Assembly: GCA_029582155.1 (NCBI GenBank)
Contig: CM055902.1
Coordinates: forward strand, 18,177,511-18,241,510
Reading direction: 5' to 3'
Source: Panopea generosa
Taxonomy: Eukaryota > Mollusca > Bivalvia > Adapedonta > Hiatellidae
Length of the DNA: 64,000 bases
The translations under genes and the position numbers were made by a program. The notes beneath the pieces were generated by a model. It searched no databases, was not told the origin of the DNA, and saw only the letters and a program-made list of their open reading frames with translations. Numbering within the stretch: the first letter of the stretch is position 1; each line of letters begins with the position of its first letter. Shown here piece by piece: positions 54,247-64,000 of the stretch.

Positions 54247-57200
54247 GTAAAAACTAAATCTTGTTTCAGTTTGAATATTCATTTCATTTACTATAGAACA
54301 TTGTCGCAAAGTAGATACAGTTTTCTGTCATTGTGACTTCTCCCTTGGTATAAACGTACTTTATCCCACGCAATGCAATTATGCGGGAGCTATTGAACAG
54401 GGCACCGTCCGTGCGTGTGTACGTCCGAAAGCTTTTAAGGAGCACAACTCCTAAAACGGTAACTTCACGAAACTTTGTACTCATGTCAACATAGTAGTCT
54501 AGTTATGCCTTTTGTTATACTGGCGTTTGTAGTTCCAACAATTTTTTTGTAACCATGGTAACAAATAGTCAAAATAACAAAAATTGTCATTTTCAGATTA
54601 TGAATCCAGAACCGGTAACTTCGCGGAGCTTTACAAGTACACATGTCAACCTCATGGTCTATAAGTGCCTTTTGGTATGAGGGCGTTTTCGTTTTTAATA
54701 TAGTTTCTGTTACCATGGAAACAAATAGCAAACATTGCGAAATTCCAAGATAATTTCATGACATTTGTGTACACACACGTCAACCTAGTGGTCAAGTAGT
54801 CAAGAAACGTTTTCATTTTCAACATTTGTTCTGGAAACAATAAGCCAAAATTAAAGAAATTCTCCCTTTATAGAGCACATCTCCAAAACATGGTGGTCTG
54901 TAACACAGGCCCTATCTTACTATAGCTTTTGGATAACTATAGTTATGTAGTAAATGTTACGATGTATCGATAGCTATCCAAAAGCTAAGTAAGATACGGC
55001 CTGTGGTCTGTAGCTGTGTCTTTTGCTGTGAAGGAACTCAGAACATCTACGTGAAACACTCCATTGCGGCGGATATTAACGGCCACGTATTCTTGTACTG
55101 CTACTTCTCTCTACTAAGTATATAGTCTACACAGATATAATTGCTAGATATCGTATTTTTAAAAAAAAAAAGGTTTAACGCCATTATGATATATATGGCA
55201 TACGCATTTTTTTTGTCGGGGAAAGACGTCAAAATAAATCTGAATAGAACCCACCGTCATTCCGAAAATCACGGACATAATTCTCATATAATGTGATAGA
55301 ACCGAGCTTATCCCGGGATAACGGTAACGAAATAACGTAGGACTCCACTCGGCCATGGAATACTCGGGGTCGGATTTATCATTTGATTGAAAAATTGATT
55401 TTTAGGGACAATATAAAGAGAATAAGAAAAATAGACATTTAATACGGACCGTGACCATGGTGTTACTTTTTGTGAGTGTATTTGACAGCAATAAAACGCG
55501 CGATCTAGTGGAATATCGGATCCAAGATCGGAGGTCTGGGTTCAATTTTACCAATGAGATCATAACCGTATGTGCTTTAAGTAGTCTTGGTAAAAACAAA
55601 GACAACACTATCTAATAAGTATTGTTTTTAACCAGGCATATTTCGAACATGATATTCTTAACTTGCAAGAATTTATTTCACATTCGATGTAAAATAAAAT
55701 GTATACAACTTTGTACAGAGACACGAGCAGCCCTGTCGGTAATCCCAGTCAAATGCCGGTGATGAGAAATGGTTCACACTCGGAACCGACCACTCCGCGT
55801 CCCGGTGAGTCAGTTGACAAGAGTAACTCATGCGTGTACGGCACGGCAAATAACAGCACCACCGCCTACAACCGATATAGTAACAGTGTAAAGGTGAACT
55901 AGTTTACATCCATTATCATATTTGGAACGACAATGTAGTAAGATGACATAAAATAAACTCTTTTTGAACATATTGGCATTCAAACGAGAACTGTAATATT
56001 TATATGATGGTTATTTAAACAGTATTAAAATCGATCGTTTTTATAGATAGACATTTATTTATTTAAGTACCATTATGGTAAATACACAGTATATATGTAA
56101 TATAAAACATTACATTTAATGATAACCATTCTATAAAGAATTATAAGAGACTATATTTAAAACACATCAAAACATATTTTAAACCAATTTATGACACATT
56201 TATATAACATTACTGTTTTTTATATTTGCACGTTTACTGACGAATAGAGAAAAGTACACATACATAAAGTATGGTTTTGTAGAGAAAATCTGATATCGAT
56301 ATAATAATGAATTAATAGTACCCACTGATCAAATCACTCTTTACATCCATGGCGGTGTAGTCACACGGGTACATTAGTCGCCAAGTTCCTATTTAAGCAC
56401 TTTTAACATTTTCATTAAACTACTGAAGTCACAATAATTTTGAAAATATCAGACTGACTGATTGATTGATTGATTGAATGTTTAGCGTCATTTTTAAAAT
56501 ATCAGTAAACAAATTTAAAATACATAGTGATAGTCTTATGTTCTGTCAAACGGATATGAACTTGGCGATAGTGTTTATATTTGTTTTGAATATGGCATAT
56601 CCAGTTGTACTAGTTGAGGAAGACCTCAGAATGAATCTGAGTAGAACCACCATCCTTCCGCTATTAACTGGTGAACTTTCTCACATAAAGTTTTGGAGCG
56701 AGAAGTCATCGAACTTATGGCGTAAGTGGTGAGAGCTAAGTGGTCTTAAGGCAGCGCCTTGGGCCACTCGGTCGCCATGGAGGACCCTACTAGTGCGTAT
56801 AAGACATGGAGTGAGACTATATTTAAATAAAGTTTGTTTGACGTGCACCTAACTTACCCTCTTAAAGCGCAATTACCCAGACCTCTTTGGTACTACAAGC
56901 TTACCCATATAAAATATCTGGACATGGGTACAGCAAACACACTTTTAAGCTCGCCGGGACGAATGTCCAGGAGAGCCATTTCCATGACCCCCGGCATCGT
57001 CGTCGGCGTCGTCTGTAGACACCCTTGTTAAACTTTTAGTTGCGTTTAAGTTTTGGTGTTTGCCTCCAATCTCAATCTTTGCATGGGTGGTGAGTTTTAT
57101 CTCATCGGCGAGCATTGTTGTCCTCTGACAACTCTTGTTTTAAGACGGCCTTGGGAGTACTATTTAGGCCATATATGTTTTCTTTCCAGCACAACTTCTG

Positions 57201-58975
57201 TGGCTGGGGTATTTGTGTTCGAGCACATTCTGCGAGCTGTACTGGTTATCAAAAAATTACATCTGACGAGAACCGTGATCTATGCCGTCGTCAAGGAAAA
57301 TCGGCCTGTTATAGGGTGAACTCTCCCAAAACATTTCCCAGCACGTTAAGAAATATTCGAAGCAATATTTGTCAACACGGGGATCTTTGTCGTTACGGAT
57401 CACCGAGTTTGGCCATACTGTCTCGTAAAACGACACGTGATAAAGCCGACGAGTCAACCGGAAGTCAGTCCTCAAGTTCAAATACCACAGTCATCGTCAG
57501 TCCAATTAAGGTTGGAAAGAGATTTAAACATTTTAAACAAAACGACAGCTACATGGAGCAGTATAGGTATGTCTTGTTTGTGTGTTGTTGGTAAAACTTA
57601 TTTCTTAGAATTTTATCTTTGATGTGATACATACACCATTACACGCAAATTAGACATCAACACCTCCATCAAAAGCTGGTCATCTTCATTAGCATGTGTT
57701 GAATAAGACTTAGTTCCTGTTTACAAAGGTGTTATTTCTCTGTTGGCTATGCGAAACAACAAGGATTTTGAAATCAATACGATCCGTTATGCAGGTTTAC
57801 ACGTTGTTAAAATTGTTTCATATAGAGTCTAAATGACGATGTGAAGGTCGCCAAGAAGTATTTTGGAGCTGGTTTTTTTTTAATAGAATAGGGATTTCTT
57901 TTATAGTTTTTCACTCCAATTTAAATGTCGATTGTGTCATGTTTTAGTGGATTTGACATACAAAACCATTTGGATTGTATATGATTTCTGGCTATCCATT
58001 CTAAAAATATTTTTATTTTTAAGATATTTATAGCGTTTTTTCCCCAGATATAATCGCTTTAAAAACATAAATTTAATTCATGCAACTACAAAATGCGATA
58101 TTTAAATTATTCATCTTTCTAGGCCAGCTATGGTAATGGGTTCACATAATCTTTGTTTTAAGAGAGGAGTATACGTACAGAAAACTGAAAGAAAACCGCG
58201 ACACAAGTGCTCCGCCTCAAACTGTTGACGCATACATTTGTTCTTGCGGTAATCACACATGTGCAGGGTCCAATACTTCTTCAAGTTGTATACAAAAGTG
58301 GTACCCGAACCAGAGTCATCACGAAAAGCCGAACACTGCAGCCACGTGTGAGAAGGATGCTTGCGTCACATCCGGTGTTCCAGTGCCCAAACGAACACCT
58401 GTTTTAAAGAAGCGTCCAGCAAAGCCACCGCCTAAGAGAGCACGCGTACCAGTCAACATTCTGGTCAGTATGAAATGGCCATCGGATTGTTTAAATATCT
58501 TGATTATAACAAACCATGTGTTTTTGTAAGCTAGTTTATAATCGCCATTTCATTGTCATTATTAACATATAAAACCGATGTAAATCATAATAACGATATA
58601 TTCATTGAAACAATTACTGCTCCCTATGTTTCGAAATCCGAAACAAACAGATATAGTCTCCCGGGCGATTACTACTACTACTACTACTACTACCACTACC
58701 ACTACCACTACCATTACTACTACCAGTACCACTACTATTACCACTGCTACTATTACTACTACTTCTACCACCACTACTACTACTACTACCACCACCACCA
58801 CCACCACTACCACTACCACTACTGCTACCACTACCACTACTACTACAACTACTACTATTACTACTACTTCTACCACCACTACTACTACAACTACAACTAC
58901 TACTACTACCACCACCACCACCACCACCACCACTTCTACTACCACTACTACTATTACTACTACTTCTTCCACCAT

Positions 58976-59017
<42 letters not shown>

Positions 59018-59745
59018 CACCACCACCACCACCACCACCACCACCACCACTTCTACTACCACTACTACTACTAATACTTATAATAATAAACCTAATAATA
59101 ATAAAAATATAATATTAATGATAATGCCTTTATAATAATGGCTTTGTATTGAGAACTCATTAAAATTATACAAAATTCAATACTCGTCTACAACAAGACC
59201 TTCTTTAGAATATATATTATATCTAATATCAGCAACAACTGTACAAACATATAGAAAATGCGTATGTACAGTAGGCTTTGTTACCTAAACGTTGTCCAAT
59301 GAATAGTTTTAAACATTATGTTTCAAGGCATTACGAGAGGCTGAAAGTCGAATATGAATAGGAATTAAAGAGTCCATGTAGCCGAATGGCTGTTATACAT
59401 TATCTGATTGGATACATGCACTAAATGTTTGTTATTTAAAAATTCGCAAATATTTTCTTCCAGGCACCAAAACAAGATGACGCCACAAGAAAAAAGAATC
59501 AGTTCTTTTGGTCAAAACAAGATGGTCGCAAAGTTGGACTTTTCGCAACGTCATTGAGGGTAAACAATTACAATCCTACAAAAACGACATCTGATTATAT
59601 GCGATCATCGTCGTCAACGCAATCTGTATTACAGAGCGGAAGTCTTGCTTCGATAAACGTCCAGAACGCTGCACAATGTCCACAAGCACCTCTACCCACA
59701 GTACGTCAAACGTTTAACCAGAACGTAAAAGGGAAAGTCGACTGA
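54012..59745 (+). CDS. Unrecognised Cys-rich basic protein (3' five exons, 455 aa in window)
   Basis: Five exons with agreeing phases (54012-54246, 55719-55893, 57190-57566, 58163-58463, 59464-59745, stop TGA) form one open frame of 1,370 nt; the 5' end is missing. I do not recognise the family. The N-terminal visible part is compact (FSVWCNSPIIKYTESFRDLI, NPFCITCVYKKMFETC). A Ser/Thr/Pro-rich stretch follows, then two Cys/His clusters (HNFCGWGICVRAHSASC..., YICSCGNHTCAGSNTSSSC), a charged segment MEQYREEYTYRKLKENR, and a basic Pro-rich tract PKRTPVLKKRPAKPPPKRAR that could be a nuclear signal or an SH3 ligand. The last 94 codons are Gln/Ser-rich. No transmembrane helix is evident. It may be lineage-restricted. 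The exon chain is well supported; the function is unknown. Confidence 0.8.
54385..54845. repeat. About 150-bp diverged tandem repeat in an intron of the unknown gene
   Basis: CGGTAACTTC(A/G)CG(A/G) at 54458 and 54613 (period 155), each followed by CATGTCAAC, GTC(T)A, TATGCCTTTTG or AGTGCCTTTTG and ACCATGG(T/A)AACAAATAG. A third partial unit follows from about 54770. Confidence 0.7.
54897..55013. mobile_element. Foldback element
   Basis: The arms CAGGCCCTATCTTACTATAG and CTTTTGGATA pair with TATCCAAAAGCTAAGTAAGA and TACGGCCTG across about 30 bp. GGTCTGTA occurs on both outer sides (54893 and 55010) as a possible target duplication. Confidence 0.7.
55719..55893 (+). CDS. Unknown gene, second visible exon
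   Basis: Acceptor TTTGTACAG, donor GTGAAC, phase 2 to 0. Ser/Thr/Asn/Pro-rich: DTSSPVGNPSQMPVMRNG, SEPTTPRPGESVDKSN. Probably disordered. Confidence 0.78.
56608..56800. repeat. Dispersed repeat, family G, copy
   Basis: Starts with the same 32-bp block as 17761. It ends CTCGGTCGCCATGGAGGACC, which resembles 61415-61433 (GTCGGCCATGGAGGACCCAT). It is preceded by a (GATT)n run and GAATGTTTAGCGTC, a tail found in molluscan SINEs. Confidence 0.5.
56905..57150. repeat. Dispersed repeat, family H, copy 2
   Basis: The reverse complement matches 25500-25640 (TTTGGTGTTTGCCTCCAATC, GTGAGTTTTATC, CTCTGACAACTCTTGTTTTA). It is GC-rich on its left (GCATCGTCGTCGGCGTCGTC). It ends about 40 bp before exon 57190. 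Confidence 0.6.
57190..57566 (+). CDS. Unknown gene, third visible exon (Cys cluster 1)
   Basis: Acceptor TTCTTTCCAG, donor GTATGT, phase 0 to 2. The first half has nine cysteines among about 65 residues (HNFCGWGICVRAHSASCTGY ... NICQHGDLCRYG). The second half is Ser/Thr-rich and ends FKQNDSYMEQYR. An internal acceptor TTTCCCAG before 57349 could give a shorter form in the same exon. It begins about 40 bp after a dispersed repeat. Confidence 0.75.
58163..58463 (+). CDS. Unknown gene, fourth visible exon (Cys cluster 2, basic tract)
   Basis: Acceptor TTGTTTTAAG, donor GTCAGT, phase 2 to 0. It encodes EEYTYRKLKENRDTSAPPQT, YICSCGNHTCAGSNTSSSC and the basic PKRTPVLKKRPAKPPPKRAR. The alternative acceptor two bases later would run into a stop, so this one was chosen. 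Confidence 0.8.
58668..59070. repeat. (TAC/ACC)n trinucleotide tract
   Basis: About 400 bp of TAC, ACT and ACC triplets with interspersed ACTTCT and ATT. It reads as (GGT/GTA)n on the minus strand. It generates long poly-Tyr/His, poly-Thr and poly-Val open frames, which are not genes. It lies 200 bp after the donor of exon 58163-58463, in the following intron. Confidence 0.95.
59464..59745 (+). CDS. Unknown gene, last exon
   Basis: Acceptor TTTTCTTCCAG; 93 codons and TGA. APKQDDATRKKNQFFWSKQD, then a Ser/Gln-rich end (RSSSSTQSVLQSGSLAS) and FNQNVKGKVD. AATAAA follows 102 bp after the stop. Confidence 0.82.
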   Translation, partial: APKQDDATRKKNQFFWSKQDGRKVGLFATSLRVNNYNPTKTTSDYMRSSSSTQSVLQSGSLASINVQNAAQCPQAPLPTVRQTFNQNVKGKVD

Positions 59746-59846
59746 CAGCATTTGTTCATTTTATCAGCGTACCTTTCAGTATGTATACGTTCCATCGTAC
59801 CATATATGCATATTTGTTATGTTTATTCAATATTTCAAAATTTCAA

Positions 59847-59852
59847 AATAAA
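59847..59852 (+). terminator. Poly(A) signal of the unknown gene
   Basis: Canonical AATAAA about 100 bp after the TGA, in AT-rich sequence. It is the first such signal after the stop. Confidence 0.6.
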
Positions 59853-60176
59853 ATGAAATAACATAAAACCAATACATTTAAATTATCTCTCTAACAGTCT
59901 GCGCTAAAGTTGATTCAGCGTGACATTTAATAAAAATCCGCCTATTCAATTGTATTTTTTTTTCTGAGTCCGTTATTTAGTTCTTTGAGTTATTATTATA
60001 TCTACAGTTTTTGACAGTTTTTTTTTCATGTGGAAAGAATTTTATGAAACTTAAATACTAGGAAGATTCATAAAATTTTATTCAAAGGTGAAAATGACAA
60101 AAACACTGTATCTATCGTCTTTAACGGGATACATACGGTGTCCCTTTGTGGGCCATCGCGACATATTTTTTAAATT

Positions 60177-60316
60177 ACAACGAAACTACGATGGTGAAAA
60201 ATCGAAACTACGATGGTGAAAAGTCGAAACGGCGACGGTGAAAACTCGAAATCATTTCGTAGTTTCGGCTTTTCACCATCGTAGTTTCGACTTTTCATCA
60301 TCGTATTTTCGTTGTT
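60177..60316. mobile_element. Foldback element with GAAACTACGATGGTGAAAA modules
   Basis: The left arm (from 60177) holds two copies of CGAAACTACGATGGTGAAAA and the start of a third, CGAAACGGCGACGGTGAAAA. The right arm (60255-60316) carries the reverse complements, ending TATTTTCGTTGT. The arms are about 55 bp and over 90% paired by eye. Confidence 0.8.
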
Positions 60317-60712
60317 AAATCATCATACATGTATGCGCCATGAGTAATAGCTGTAAATATGTCTTGAAATGTACCAGAAGTCACCATATCAATTTCATAT
60401 TTAAAAAATGTGTGGGGGAGCATGCCCCCCAGACCCCTCTACACTGCCCGTGCCTACACATCCAACTTAAGCCAGCTACACCCCTGATATATCCATAATA
60501 TCTCGGAAAGGTTTTTGAAGTGTCCATATAGGATAATTAAGTCGTAGTTATGGCCCTGGAATCGTAAAACATTGCGCTATTTGACATTGAATCGTCAACA
60601 ATGTTTAATTTTAACTTTAGTGCTTTCTAACAGCCGCATTTTTCATTGAACTGGCCAAATTATGTTTAAGTTATATTGAACTGTCCAAAAACCCTTCGAG
60701 AGTTATTTGTCT

Positions 60713-60770
60713 AAGGTGTAAGAACTTGTTTCACAATCGATGTAAAATAAATCAGTTCAAAACAAAACAT
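60713..60770 (+). mobile_element. SINE family A, tail fragment
   Basis: GTGTAAGAACTTGTTTCACA and ATCGATGTAAAATAAAT match the 3' end of 1390-1612 and 7495-7685 without any head or body. Confidence 0.55.
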
Positions 60771-61559
60771 GTATTTAGTTTCTTTTATATAAATAATCTT
60801 TATAAAATCAAAATTCAAATTTGTAGATATATATAATATCAAACAGAGCGTCGTGGTATGATTTTTTAAATTTAAACACCTAAATACTATATTATACGAT
60901 AAATTGCATTCTTGTAAAATACGCGATACGATGATATGTTGCTATTACTTTATCGCAGAGGAAGCGCGGAAATTGTCCGCTCACCAATGACCGTACTGTC
61001 AGATACGTCATACATTTGATGGAAAGATAACTGTTCCAAAGATAATTATAATATATAGACAAGAGTTATCTTTCTTCACATATTGAATCTCGCCATCAGT
61101 TACGGTTAAATCCATAGTGTCTTCCTTTTGTAATGTTCTTTTTCTTTAAGTAAATTGCAAATGTTTTTTTTATAGAAAGAACAAAGGTCATATAAAGTAA
61201 CATCTTCTCTAAATAAACCAGAGATCGTAATTTTCAGTCGCGTTCGGTCGAAAAACTGTATTCGAGAAAGTTTGACAGTTACTTGCGGAAGCGAAGTGCA
61301 TATAAACGGCAAGCATTTTCACAATAAAGTTTTTGAACCGAGTCAGACACTAGTCCATGACCTCAACGGTGAGAGATACGTGTTCACTAGAAGACAGACA
61401 GCTCCCTGGACCAGTCGGCCATGGAGGACCCATACAACCCAATGGAATTATGCGGGCGTAGCTGTACTACAATTTATCGGGATTGGTGTTTCGTGGTAGG
61501 GGAGTTCGGTGATAGCCTAGATGAGTAATAGTACACTGCTGCGTATATGTTGATATTGC

Positions 61560-64000
61560 TATAGTCAAACGTTTGTAGTTTATATAATGAAGACAGCAGT
61601 CTATAGTAAAATGTTTGTAGTTTATATAATGAAGACAACAGTCTATAGTAAAATGTTTGTTGTTTATATAATGAAGACAGTATTCTATAGTAAAATTTTT
61701 GTAGTTTATATAACGAAGACAGTATTCTATAGTAAAACATTTGTAGTTTATAGAATGAGGACAGCAGTCTGTAGTAAAACGTTTGTAGTTTAAATAATAA
61801 AGATAGTATTATATAGTAAAACATTTGGAGTTTATATAATGAAGACAGCAGTCTATAGTAAAACGTTTGTATTTTAAATAATAAAGACAGTATTATATAG
61901 TAAAATTTTTGTAGTTTATATAATGAAGACAGCAGTCTATAGTAAAATGTTTATAGTTTATATAATGAAGACAGTATTATATAGTAAAATGTTTGTAGTT
62001 TATATAATGAAGACAGTATTCTATAGTAAAACATTTGTAGTTTATAGAATGAAGACAGCAGTCTATAGTAAAATGTTTGTAGTTTATATAATGAAGACAG
62101 CAGTCTATAGTTAAACGTTTGTTGTTTATATAATGAAGACAGTATTCTATAGTAAAATTTTTGTAGTTTATATAACGAAGACAGTATTCTATAGTAAAAC
62201 ATTTGTAGTTTATAGAATGAGGACAGCAGTCTGTAGTAAAACGTTTGTAGTTTAAATAATAAAGATAGTATTATATAGTAAAACATTTGGAGTTTATATA
62301 ATGAAGACAGCAGTCTATAGTAAAACGTTTGTATTTTAAATAATAAAGACAGTATTATATAGTAAAATTTTTGTAGTTTATATAATGAAGACAACAGTCT
62401 ATAGTAAAATGTTTATAGTTTATATAATGAAGACAGTATTATATAGTAAAATGTTTGTAGTTTATATAATGAAGACAGTATTCTATAGTAAAACATTTGT
62501 AGTTTATAGAATGAAGACAGCAGTCTATAGTAAAACATTTGTAGTTTATATCATGAAGACAACAGTCTATAGTTAAACGTTTGTAGTTTAAATAATAAAG
62601 ACAGTATTATATAGAAAACATTTGTAGTTTATATAATGAAGACAGCAGTCTATAGTAAAACGTTTGTAGTTTATATAATGAAGACAGCAGTCTATAGTTA
62701 AACGTTTGTAGTTTATATAATGAAGACAGTATTTTATAGTGAAACATTTGTAGTTTATATAATGACGACAGCAGTCTATAGTAAAACGTTTGTAGTTTAT
62801 ATAATGAAGACAGCAGTCTATAGTAAAACGTTTGTAATTTATATAATGAAGACAGCAGTCTATAGTTAAACGTTTGTAGTTTAAATAATAAAGACAGCAG
62901 TCTAAAGTAAAACGTTTGTAGTTTATATAATGAAGACAGTATTTTATAGTGAAACATTTGTAGTTTATATAATGACGACAGCAGTCTATAGTTAAACGTT
63001 TGTAGTTTATATAATGAAGACAGCAGTCTATAGTTAAACGTTTGTAATTTATATAATGAAGACAGCAGTCTATAGTAAAACGTTTGTAATTTGTAGTTTA
63101 TATAATGAAGACACTATTTTATGGTAAAACGTTTGTAGTTTGTAGTTTATATAATGAAGACACTATTCAATAGTAAAACGTTTGTAGTTTATATAATGAA
63201 GACAGCAGTCTATGTACGTTTGTAGTTTATATAATGAAGACAGCAGTCTATAGTTAAACGTTTGTAGTTTAAATAATAAAGACAGTATTATATAGTAAAA
63301 CATTTGTAGTTTATATAATGAAGACACTTTTCTGTAGTAAAACGTTTGTAATTTATATAATGAAAACAGCAGTCTATAGTAAAACGTTTGTAGTTTGTAG
63401 TTAATATAATGAAGACACTATTCTATAGTAAAACGTTTGTAGTTTATATAATGAAGACAGCAGTCTATAGTTAAACGTTTGTAGTTTATATAATAAAGAC
63501 AGTATTATATAGTAAAACATTTGTAGTTTATATAATGAAGACAGCAGTCTATAGTAAAACGTTTGCAGTTTATATAATGAAGACAGCAGTCTATAGTAAA
63601 ACGTTTGTAGTTTATATAATGAAGACAGCAGTCTATAGTTAAACGTTTGTAGTTTATATAATGAAGGCAGTATTCTATAGTAAAATGTTTGTAGTTAATA
63701 TAATGAAGACAGTATTCTATAGTAAAATGTTTGTAGTTTATATAATGAAGACAGTATTCTGTAGTAAAATGTTTGTAGTTTATATAATGAAGACAGCAGT
63801 CTATAGTAAAATGTTTGTAGTTTATATAATGAAGACAGTATTATATAGTAAAACGGTTGTAGTTTAGATAATGAAGACAGTATTCAATAGAAAACGTTTG
63901 TAGTGTATATAATGAAGTAAAACGTCAGTTGTTCTATAATGAAGACAGCGGTATATAGTAAAACGTTTGTAATTTATAGAATGAAGGCAGCAGTATATAG
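61560..64000. repeat. 42-bp minisatellite, continuing past the window
   Basis: About 58 copies of a 42-bp unit, roughly GTAGTTTATATAATGAAGAC + AGCAGTCTATAGTAAAACGT + TT, with two main variants (GCAGTCTA and GTATTCTA). A block of 462 bp (11 units) is duplicated: 61711 onward equals 62173 onward. 42 is divisible by 3, so 14-residue repeat frames appear on both strands; these are artefacts. Confidence 0.95.

Noticed and set aside
58553-59135. Open frames of poly-Tyr/His, poly-Thr and poly-Val
   Set aside because: They are translations of the (TAC/ACC)n microsatellite in an intron of the unknown gene.
61474-63867. Open frames of 14-residue repeats (MKTAVYSKMFVVY type)
   Set aside because: Products of the 42-bp minisatellite, present on both strands.

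Overview
This is eukaryotic nuclear DNA. It is AT-rich, with genes split into short exons by kilobase-scale GT-AG introns, and it is heavily loaded with SINEs, MITE-like foldback elements and minisatellites. The repeat landscape (several tRNA-derived SINE families, diverged 'gaggcccaagagggcc'-type tandem repeats, long minisatellites inside introns) and the protein sequences suggest a marine invertebrate, most likely a bivalve mollusc. This is an inference, since no species marker is present.

Three protein-coding genes can be assembled by matching splice sites and reading phase. (1) 675-7018, + strand: the 3' half of an ELOVL-type very-long-chain fatty-acid elongase (ELOVL4/7-like). Two homologous phase 0-0 exons (3105-3263 and 3310-3471) lie 46 bp apart, each encoding the same last-transmembrane segment. 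They look like mutually exclusive exons. (2) 49041 down to 22973, - strand: a complete eight-exon Pur-alpha-like single-strand nucleic-acid-binding protein of 248 aa. Its exon layout follows the three PUR repeats, two exons per repeat. (3) 54012-59745, + strand: the last five exons (455 aa in this window) of a Cys-rich, basic protein I do not recognise. It lies divergently upstream of the Pur gene. Genes 1 and 2 converge across about 16 kb of gene-poor, AT-rich sequence.

Layout: 1-7.0 kb elongase, with a SINE and a 27-bp minisatellite (4.3-6.6 kb) in its last intron. 7.0-22.9 kb holds 3' flanks, SINE fragments, MITEs and a 36-bp minisatellite, with long stretches where I see nothing. 22.9-49.0 kb is the Pur gene. 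Its introns hold a 640-bp tandem repeat, a 1.87-kb element with terminal inverted repeats (PIF/Harbinger-like), a 155-bp repeat, a 46-bp minisatellite beside a splice donor, three TTAA-flanked piggyBac-like MITEs, a 19-bp and a 41-bp minisatellite, and a SINE whose tRNA-like head is repeated in tandem about five times. 49.0-54.0 kb is intergenic or a 5' intron. 54.0-59.8 kb is the unknown gene, with a (TAC/ACC)n tract in an intron. 59.9-64.0 kb holds a foldback element and a 42-bp minisatellite that runs off the window end.

The elongase would act in ER membranes on fatty acyl-CoA chains, and the Pur protein on single-stranded DNA and RNA. The sequence gives no sign that the three genes share a pathway. 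No virus, CRISPR array, rRNA or credible functional tRNA gene was seen.
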